Positions 1 through 3,391 of a stretch of 8,310 bases of DNA are shown here, piece by piece; position 1 is the first letter of the stretch; every line of letters starts with the position of its first letter. Source of the stretch: Candidatus Gottesmanbacteria bacterium (GTDB lineage Bacteria; Patescibacteriota; Microgenomatia; 2-02-FULL-39-11); NCBI GenBank assembly GCA_016218275.1, contig JACREK010000060.1, positions 1 through 8,310 of the forward strand, given 5' to 3'. The notes under the pieces are model-generated. The model had not been told where the DNA came from. It made no database searches and saw only the letters and a program-made list of their open reading frames with translations. Position numbers and translations under genes: made by a program.

Positions 1-5
1 AAGAG

Positions 6-16
6 TATAATATAAT
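6..16 (+). promoter_or_regulatory. -10 boxes before the tRNA-Leu cluster
   Basis: Two overlapping perfect TATAAT boxes lie at 6-11 and 11-16, about ten to fifteen bases before the first tRNA-like sequence at 26. A -35 box would fall outside the window. The placement suits a tRNA promoter, but the start of the window prevents confirmation. Confidence 0.45.
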
Positions 17-25
17 GTATAGCAG

Positions 26-48
26 GCCAGGGTGGCGGAACTGGTAGA
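26..48 (+). pseudogene. 5' fragment of a tRNA-Leu-like gene (first)
   Basis: The sequence has a 7-base acceptor strand GCCAGGG, then TG, then the class II-like D-arm GCGGAACTGGTAGA. It stops after the D-loop, and no matching 3' acceptor strand, anticodon arm or T arm follows. The intact neighbour at 97 has the same layout over its first 24 bases, which supports Leu identity, although tRNA-Ser cannot be excluded from 23 bases. It is a remnant and cannot fold as a tRNA. Confidence 0.65.
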
Positions 49-54
49 TTATTT

Positions 55-78
55 GCTGGAGTGGCGGAACTGGTAGAC
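55..78 (+). pseudogene. 5' fragment of a tRNA-Leu-like gene (second)
   Basis: The acceptor strand GCTGGAG is followed by TG and the same 17-base D-arm string GTGGCGGAACTGGTAGA that occurs in the first fragment (32-48 and 61-77). The tRNA similarity ends after GAC, near base 24 of a tRNA. The next 18 bases (79-96) do not form an anticodon arm, and the intact tRNA-Leu begins at 97. No complementary 3' acceptor strand was found downstream. Confidence 0.65.
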
Positions 79-96
79 CTGCCCGACGTGCCTATC

Positions 97-178
97 GCCC
101 CGATGCTGGAATTGGCAGACAGGTACGCTTTAGGAGCGTATGCCGTAAGGCGTGGGGGTTCAAGTCCTCCTCGGGGCA
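97..178 (+). tRNA. tRNA-Leu (anticodon UAG)
   Basis: This is a complete class II tRNA of 82 bases. The acceptor stem GCCCCGA (97-103) pairs perfectly with TCGGGGC (171-177), with discriminator A178. The D-arm carries AATTGGCAGAC. The anticodon stem TACGC/GCGTA encloses loop TTTAGGA, giving anticodon TAG, which reads CUA and probably other CUN leucine codons. A long variable arm TGCC..GGC follows, then the T arm GGGGG TTCAAGT CCTCC. The 3' CCA is not encoded (CACT follows) and must be added by CCA nucleotidyltransferase. It is the only intact member of the cluster. Its last 18 bases belong to a 54-bp repeat found again at 361-414. Confidence 0.95.
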
Positions 179-214
179 CTTTGGCAGGCGGGCGCGCATG
201 GTTTAGGACCATGT
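161..214 (+). repeat. 54-bp exact direct repeat, copy 1
   Basis: This stretch, from CAAGTCCTCC to ACCATGT, is identical base for base to 361-414. It spans the last 18 bases of the intact tRNA-Leu, the two-base junction, and the truncated tRNA up to the end of its anticodon stem. The copies are exactly 200 bp apart. It could be an attachment-site duplication, a local tandem duplication or an assembly artefact. Confidence 0.95.
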
Positions 215-251
215 GGGATAACACTTTGAGGTTCGATTCCTCTCTCCCGCA
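181..251 (+). pseudogene. 3' part of a second tRNA-Leu (UAG), 5' end missing
   Basis: From the D-loop string TTGGCAG onward this reads as a tRNA-Leu: anticodon stem CATGG/CCATG around loop TTTAGGA (anticodon TAG), a variable arm TGGGATAACACTTT, T arm GAGG TTCGATT CCTC, and 3' acceptor strand CTCCCGC (244-250) with A251. The partner 5' strand GCGGGAG and the 5' half of the D-arm are absent, because the previous tRNA ends at 178 just before it. The D region is also disturbed (GGCGGGCGCGC). It is probably not functional. It has the same anticodon as the intact neighbour. Confidence 0.75.
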
Positions 252-268
252 CAAACAAATGGGGGTTT

Positions 269-312
269 CCCGCAATTCTTTCCAAATTGAAAATTTGGAA
301 TTAGAATGCGGG
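269..312. repeat. 44-bp imperfect palindrome after the tRNA remnant
   Basis: The left arm CCCGCAATTCTTTCCAAATT and right arm AATTTGGAATTAGAATGCGGG pair over about 18 of 20 positions around loop GAA. It stands 17 bases after the truncated tRNA 3' end. It could end a tRNA transcript, but no T-tract follows on the plus strand, so a mobile palindrome is at least as likely. Confidence 0.7.
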
Positions 313-313
313 A

Positions 314-360
314 TCCCGAAGTTCTAAGCTTTGCTATAGCAAAGCAAGATACTTCGTGGA
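314..360. repeat. Palindrome with perfect 18-bp core
   Basis: The core GCTTTGCTATAGCAAAGC (328-345) is a perfect palindrome. After a 5-base asymmetric stretch on each side, CGAAGT/ACTTCG and TCC/GGA extend the pairing to about 314-360. It ends exactly where the second copy of the 54-bp repeat begins, so the two palindromes fill most of the interval between the repeat copies. Confidence 0.7.
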
Positions 361-414
361 CAAGTCCTCCTCGGGGCACTTTGGCAGGCGGGCGCGCATG
401 GTTTAGGACCATGT
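361..414 (+). repeat. 54-bp exact direct repeat, copy 2
   Basis: Identical to 161-214. Here the copy contains only tRNA pieces: the T-arm and acceptor 3' end of tRNA-Leu, then the D-loop and anticodon arm of the second tRNA-Leu. It ends five bases before the extended -10 box of the HEPN gene, so the repeat end forms part of that gene's upstream region. Confidence 0.95.
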
Positions 415-418
415 ATTG

Positions 419-427
419 TGTTATAAT
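419..427 (+). promoter_or_regulatory. Extended -10 promoter of the HEPN gene
   Basis: TGTTATAAT matches the extended -10 consensus TGnTATAAT exactly. Six bases separate it from the ATG at 434, so transcription should start at or next to the start codon, giving a leaderless mRNA. No convincing -35 box is visible at the usual spacing. Confidence 0.65.
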
Positions 428-433
428 TAATTT

Positions 434-820
434 ATGACAAAACAGGACGCGCTTAAAAATTGGAAAGAAAGTGCGGCTGATGCCATGGATACGGCCGAGA
501 AGCTTTTCGCTGATAAAAAATATCACCATTCTCTTTTTTTTCTTCACTTAGCAATAGAAAAATTACTCAAGGCTCTTCATCAAAAAAGGAGAAACGAACC
601 GGCACCACCAATCCATAATTTAGCCCGCCTGGCAGATCTCTGCAAATTAGGCCTTGATGAACAAACAGAAAGAGAATTAAAAGAAATTTCTTCCTTCAGT
701 GTTTCTGCTCGATATGACGATTACAAATTTAGTTTCTATAAAAAGGCTACCCGTAACTATGCCTCACGATGGTTAGTTATAGGAAAAAGCCTACATCAAA
801 AATTTTTATCACTTATATGA
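434..820 (+). CDS. HEPN domain protein, likely toxin half of a HEPN/MNT pair
   Basis: A 128-residue all-helical protein of the HEPN family (COG2250 type). Visible family marks are the helix LHLAIEKLLKAL (37-48), the loop APPIHNLARLADL (57-69) with its conserved His-Asn-Leu, and the signature SVSARYDDYK (89-98), where the family usually has SARYPDY. The catalytic RX4-6H motif of RNase-active HepT toxins is not seen, so RNase activity is uncertain. In the family, HEPN proteins partner with minimal nucleotidyltransferases as toxin-antitoxin modules. The next gene overlaps its stop by ATGA, which supports co-translation. No Shine-Dalgarno is present, and the ATG lies six bases after an extended -10 box. 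It sits directly behind a tRNA-Leu-derived direct repeat, a common location for acquired genes. Confidence 0.85.
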   Translation: MTKQDALKNWKESAADAMDTAEKLFADKKYHHSLFFLHLAIEKLLKALHQKRRNEPAPPIHNLARLADLCKLGLDEQTERELKEISSFSVSARYDDYKFSFYKKATRNYASRWLVIGKSLHQKFLSLI

Positions 821-1125
821 AAGATATCCTTTCAAAAACTAAATTATTTGTTAAAAAAGTTCAGGCATCCGGTATAAAGGTGAATCATGCTTTTCTTTTT
901 GGCTCTTACGCAAAAGGGAAAGCTAAATCTTATAGTGATATTGATGTTTGTATTGTCTCACCCAATCTGGGACATGATTTTATAGAAGAAATGGTAAAAC
1001 TAAATACAATCTCTCATAGAGTTGATTCCCGTATAGAAGCAATACCTTTTAACGAAGAGAGACTAAATGACCCTTATGATCCGTTAGCTTTTGAAATCCG
1101 CAAAAATTCTATAAGTTTAAAGTGA
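817..1125 (+). CDS. MNT-family minimal nucleotidyltransferase, likely antitoxin
   Basis: A 102-residue protein starting at the ATG of an ATGA overlap with the HEPN gene. An in-frame ATG at 769 would lie inside the HEPN gene and is less likely. The nucleotidyltransferase motif GSYAKGKAKSYSDIDV (29-44) carries the GS and the metal-binding D41 and D43. A third acidic residue in the expected strand is probably E74 in RIEAIPF. In characterised HepT/MntA pairs the MNT protein transfers AMP from ATP to the HEPN toxin and neutralises it; that function is inferred here. The length is normal for the family. Transcription probably depends on the HEPN promoter. The gene converges with the lysozyme-like gene that ends at 1191. 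Confidence 0.88.
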   Translation: MKDILSKTKLFVKKVQASGIKVNHAFLFGSYAKGKAKSYSDIDVCIVSPNLGHDFIEEMVKLNTISHRVDSRIEAIPFNEERLNDPYDPLAFEIRKNSISLK

Positions 1126-1142
1126 TCTTTTAAAAGAATCGC

Positions 1143-1172
1143 ACCTTAAAATTTGATCGCAAATTTTAAGGT
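1143..1172. repeat. AT-rich palindrome between convergent genes (ACCTTAAA family)
   Basis: Perfect 13-bp arms ACCTTAAAATTTG and CAAATTTTAAGGT surround a four-base loop ATCG. It lies in the 65-bp gap between two converging genes, where a bidirectional terminator is expected, but neither side has a proper T-tract. A relative with nearly the same arm and the shared 13-mer TTTAAGGTATAAA occurs inverted at 5820-5855. A small perfect palindrome CTTTTAAAAG lies just before it at 1127-1136. Confidence 0.75.
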
Positions 1173-1190
1173 ATAAACACAAAATGTTTT

Positions 1191-1745
1191 TTATATGGAG
1201 AAAGTACTTGCAAGAAGATTTGGGAGCGGGTGATTTTCTATTTGATTCATAAAAAAGCGCACTTTCCAGCCCCAACTAGATGATGGCGGTGCATAAATAG
1301 GTGCAATTTTTTCCGGTGTATTAAAGCCTTTGTCGAAATAGTTATTTTTTAATGTTTTTGAAACAATATATATAGCTTCTTTATAATCCTTAAAATAGGT
1401 TACTCCATTGTTCCAGCCCCAACAGTTGGAAGAGCCGCCGGGAATATGTTTACAAAAAGTTGATTCAACCCCGGCTATAGCTACAATCAGCGACCAAGGG
1501 ATATTATGTTCATCGGCTGTTTTTACTATATATTCGGCATAAGGAGTCAAGGCCGAGTTATGCTTGGTCAAATAATCCCGAACTTTTATCGCCCGGTTAT
1601 CTGCCCGGTTATCTTTCTTAGGCTTATTGACTTTGTTTTTCAATGAAGCGGAAGCATCGGTGATACTCTCCGAGGCTATAGCCGGAGTTTTGGAAAAGAA
1701 AGCTGCAAAAACCAATATGGCAGCTATTTGGGCAAAAAATTTCAT
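1191..1745 (-). CDS. Exported lysozyme-like (transglycosylase fold) protein, paralogue 1
   Basis: A 184-residue protein read from the ATG at 1745. A GTG at 1775 extends the frame but would put ten charged or polar residues before the signal peptide. Residues 1-24 form a signal peptide with likely cleavage after AIA. A Lys/Asp/Asn-rich linker follows (about 36-52) and contains the duplicated DNRA. The lysozyme-like core starts near 65. LIVAIAGVES contains the probable catalytic Glu94, followed by C98 and C108 in FCKHIPGGSSNCWGW, which probably form a disulfide outside the cytoplasm. Similar short proteins with NCWGW are known in Patescibacteria. The substrate is presumably peptidoglycan (inference). 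A paralogue lies upstream in the same direction with identical Glu-Cys-Cys spacing. The intervening 367 bp are filled with repeats. Confidence 0.75.
   Translation of the reverse strand: MKFFAQIAAILVFAAFFSKTPAIASESITDASASLKNKVNKPKKDNRADNRAIKVRDYLTKHNSALTPYAEYIVKTADEHNIPWSLIVAIAGVESTFCKHIPGGSSNCWGWNNGVTYFKDYKEAIYIVSKTLKNNYFDKGFNTPEKIAPIYAPPSSSWGWKVRFFMNQIENHPLPNLLASTFSI
1591..1614. repeat. 12-bp perfect tandem duplication inside the lysozyme-like gene
   Basis: GCCCGGTTATCT occurs twice in a row at 1591-1602 and 1603-1614. On the coding strand it yields the tandem peptide DNRADNRA in the linker between signal peptide and catalytic core. The reading frame is kept, so it is probably a recent slippage event in a tolerant region. 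Confidence 0.9.
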
Positions 1746-1772
1746 ATATTTATGGGCAGCGGGATTTATGGA

Positions 1773-1947
1773 CACAAGTTTCGCGAAATAACCTCCATGT
1801 CATTGCGAGGAGAGATCCCTCACTGTCATTGCGAGCGAAGCGAAGCAATCTCTAATGACAGTTCGGGACAAGCTCCGCAATCTCTATTGATAGAGATCGC
1901 CACGGTCGCTTCGCTCCCTCGCGATGACAGATAACGCGAAACTCGTG
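1773..1947. repeat. REP/BIME-like repeat cluster with imperfect terminal inverted repeats
   Basis: The ends CACAAGTTTCGCG (1773-1785) and CGCGAAACTCGTG (1935-1947) are inverted repeats matching at 12 of 13 positions. Inside are three copies of a palindromic unit of the type TGTCATTGCGAGCGAAGCG: a partial copy at 1798-1810, a full one at 1824-1860 that ends in AATGACA, and an inverted one at 1891-1929 ending in CGCGATGACA. This unit is a widespread dispersed bacterial repeat. A Y1 transposase of the REP-associated type lies in the same window, but its flanking repeats have a different sequence, so a link between them is not shown. The cluster ends close to the start of the downstream lysozyme-like gene. 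Confidence 0.8.
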
Positions 1948-1954
1948 ATGGATA

Positions 1955-1974
1955 AAAATATCTGATGATATTTT
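1955..1974. repeat. Short AT palindrome
   Basis: AAAATATC (1955-1962) and GATATTTT (1967-1974) form a perfect 8-bp stem around TGAT. ATGG/CCAT outside it can extend the pairing. Read on the minus strand the 3' arm ends in a T-run (ATTTTTA), so it could act as a weak terminator in front of the lysozyme-like gene, but the stem is very AT-rich. Confidence 0.5.
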
Positions 1975-1979
1975 CACCA

Positions 1980-2030
1980 TATGTAGGAGTAAGACTCTCC
2001 GCCAGCTGGCGTATCGTCAACTCCTACATA
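1980..2030. repeat. 51-bp nested palindrome with CGCCAGCTGGCG core
   Basis: The outer arms TATGTAGGAGT (1980-1990) and ACTCCTACATA (2020-2030) are a perfect 11-bp inverted repeat. GAC/GTC pairs lie further inside, and the centre is the self-complementary 12-mer CGCCAGCTGGCG (2000-2011). The core with its flanks, CTCTCCGCCAGCTGGCG then ATCG one base later, recurs in the MITE-like element near 6019-6039. The structure looks like a small mobile palindrome or a protein-binding site rather than a coding feature. Confidence 0.75.
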
Positions 2031-2077
2031 AAAATCCTAAAGCCATCTCTCGATGAATCTCGAGATAACCTTAGGAT
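2030..2077 (-). terminator. Rho-independent terminator after paralogue 2
   Basis: Read on the minus strand, arm ATCCTAAGGTTATCTC pairs over 16 bp with GAGATGGCTTTAGGAT around a 12-base loop, and a TTTTT tract follows directly. Three of the pairs are G-U. On the plus strand the same positions would be A-C mismatches, so the structure belongs to a minus-strand RNA. It lies about 36 bases after the stop of the lysozyme-like gene that ends at 2113. Confidence 0.75.
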
Positions 2078-2087
2078 CTAAGGAGGT

Positions 2088-2116
2088 ACTATATCATAAT
2101 ATTATAGGCTTGTCAA
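2088..2116 (-). promoter_or_regulatory. Strong sigma-70-like promoter aimed at a terminator hairpin
   Basis: On the minus strand, TTGACA (2111-2116) is followed by a 17-base spacer and TATAGT (2088-2093), preceded by TG to give the extended form TGATATAGT. The -35 overlaps the TGA stop of the lysozyme-like gene. The expected start, near 2079-2082, lies immediately before the hairpin ending at 2030, so the primary product would be an RNA of about 50 bases unless polymerase reads through to the next lysozyme-like gene. Confidence 0.6.
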
Positions 2117-2712
2117 GAGGCAGGGATATTTTTCTCGATGTCCCGAATTTTACTGATAAAAAAATTAACAGCATACGACCAGTTTCCTCTGCTCGATGGA
2201 GTCCAACGATCTTCTACCAGAGTTGCATTAGTCAATCCATTTTTTATATAGGCTTCTTTTACAGTTTTCGTCACTTGGGCAATTGCTTCCGGAAATGAGG
2301 AAAATTTAGTCACTTTACTGCCGTAGATGCCAAACCCCCAGCAATTAAAAGAGTCAACCGGAATATTCTTGCAGCCTCCCGATTCCTGCATAGCGATGGC
2401 CGGCAAAAGAGCATAATCCATACCATTAAGATCTGCCTGTTTGACAATATCCTCTATATGGTCGGAAAGCGGAGATTTATAGATTTGGAAAAATTTTTGT
2501 AAGGTTATAATTCTTATATCCTGTTGTGGAGAGATATTGATAGGAAGATATGGTGAAGGAGTTATATAAAAGTTGACACTTTTTGCCTCTACCACTGAAT
2601 TCATATTTAGCTCTAAATTATCTTTTTTATACATGGATAAACCTACAAAAGATCCAATCAACACAGAACTCGTGGCAGTTGTCCACAGGGCAAGAAGGAC
2701 AAGTAGTCTCAT
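2113..2712 (-). CDS. Membrane-anchored or exported lysozyme-like protein, paralogue 2
   Basis: A 199-residue protein from the ATG at 2712; the longer frame begins with a TTG at 2751 and is unlikely. Residues 3-25 form a hydrophobic segment that could be a signal anchor, with no clear cleavage site. A variable region (29-80) precedes the lysozyme-like core. ALLPAIAMQESGG holds the probable catalytic Glu110, followed by C114 and C124 in GCKNIPVDSFNCWGFG. The Glu, Cys and Cys spacing is identical to the downstream paralogue (E94, C98, C108). The C-terminal WTPSSRGNWSYAVNFFISKI parallels APPSSSWGWKVRFFMNQI of paralogue 1. A peptidoglycan-cleaving role is inferred from the fold. It follows EF-P by 57 bp, and TTGACA/TTGACC strings upstream (2739-2751) may be promoter elements. 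Confidence 0.72.
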   Translation of the reverse strand: MRLLVLLALWTTATSSVLIGSFVGLSMYKKDNLELNMNSVVEAKSVNFYITPSPYLPINISPQQDIRIITLQKFFQIYKSPLSDHIEDIVKQADLNGMDYALLPAIAMQESGGCKNIPVDSFNCWGFGIYGSKVTKFSSFPEAIAQVTKTVKEAYIKNGLTNATLVEDRWTPSSRGNWSYAVNFFISKIRDIEKNIPAS

Positions 2713-2769
2713 TTTACAGCATAGGATGCCACAATAGAGGTCAACTGTCAAGAGATCTTGGCAAAACGT

Positions 2770-3342
2770 CTACGTCTGACCCACGCGTTCGAGGTAAACA
2801 CCTGTTTCCGGGTCAATTGCGATAGTATCGCCTTTTTTTATAAAAAGAGGAACAGTTATCTGTACTCCTGTTTCTATGGTGACTACTTTTTTGGCGCCGG
2901 AGACAGTATTGCCTTTTACCGCTTCATCGCTGGCTGTGACTTTGATTCTTACTTTCTTGGGGAATCGCATGCCGACAGCCGCATCTTCATGGATCAATAT
3001 CTGGTAGATCTCCCCTTCCTTGATAAAGTTGGCAAAATTGCCGACAATATTTTTATCAACTGCCAATTGCTCAAAATTTCCTTTGTCCATGAAGAAAAAT
3101 TCATCTCCCGTTTTATACAGATATTGCATTTCGAAGACGTTTATGGGTATCTCTTCCACAGATTCTCCAGATTTATAGGTGAATTCCTGCACTTTTCCGC
3201 TTTTTAAGCTTTTGAGTTTGGTGCGTATAAAAGCAGAACCTTTGCCGGGATTGACATGCTGGAACTCCACAATCTGATGCGGTTCGTCTTTAAATTCGAT
3301 AAACATCCCCTTTTCAAACTGAGAAGTAGTGATTTTAGCCAT
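2770..3342 (-). CDS. efp: Translation elongation factor P (EF-P)
   Basis: A 190-residue protein of normal length with the three-domain EF-P layout: the KOW-like N domain (about 1-64), OB domain II (about 67-127) and OB domain III (about 130-188). EF-P binds ribosomes stalled at polyproline and promotes peptide-bond formation. The loop HVNPGKGSAF (29-38) has Lys34 at the position that is beta-lysylated in Escherichia coli EF-P. An EpmA-like ligase gene ends 49 bp upstream on the same strand, consistent with that modification. The second enzyme of the pathway, the lysine 2,3-aminomutase EpmB, is not in the window. A start at 3342 is supported by the universal MAxIxTxxFxxGM-like beginning. No Shine-Dalgarno is present. 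Confidence 0.96.
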   Translation of the reverse strand: MAKITTSQFEKGMFIEFKDEPHQIVEFQHVNPGKGSAFIRTKLKSLKSGKVQEFTYKSGESVEEIPINVFEMQYLYKTGDEFFFMDKGNFEQLAVDKNIVGNFANFIKEGEIYQILIHEDAAVGMRFPKKVRIKVTASDEAVKGNTVSGAKKVVTIETGVQITVPLFIKKGDTIAIDPETGVYLERVGQT

Positions 3343-3355
3343 TTTAATAGGTTAA

Positions 3356-3384
3356 ATTATGCCATATTTTATGATTGTCGACAA
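3356..3384 (-). promoter_or_regulatory. Promoter of efp in the epmA-efp gap
   Basis: On the minus strand, TTGTCG (3379-3384), a 17-base spacer and CATAAT (3356-3361) form a reasonable sigma-70 promoter. The -10 ends 13 bases before the efp ATG, which predicts a leader of about six bases. The -35 sits inside the perfect 12-bp palindrome ATTGTCGACAAT (3374-3385), a possible operator. EF-P could therefore be expressed independently of epmA. Confidence 0.5.
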
Positions 3385-3391
3385 TAATGGT

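Noticed and set aside
32..77. CRISPR-like array from the 17-bp repeat at 32-48 and 61-77
   Set aside because: Only two copies, and both are tRNA 5' segments with acceptor strands; no further repeats or cas genes.
203..547. Minus-strand open frame of 114 codons across the tRNA cluster and HEPN start
   Set aside because: It runs antisense through tRNA sequence, palindromes and the HEPN gene, and shows no domain or plausible composition.
1728..2020. Open frames on both strands through the REP-like cluster
   Set aside because: They are translations of the palindromic repeats (peptides such as HCERSEAIS) and have no start signal or conserved domain.
2079..2087. Perfect Shine-Dalgarno TAAGGAGGT on the plus strand, and its complement as an anti-Shine-Dalgarno mimic on the minus strand
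   Set aside because: No start codon follows at a usable distance on the plus strand. On the minus strand it lies in the promoter discriminator, probably before the transcript start.
2713..2751. Promoter for lysozyme-like paralogue 2 (TTGACA or TTGACC with TATGCT)
   Set aside because: Spacers are 22 or 15 bases, both poor. Mentioned in the gene entry only.
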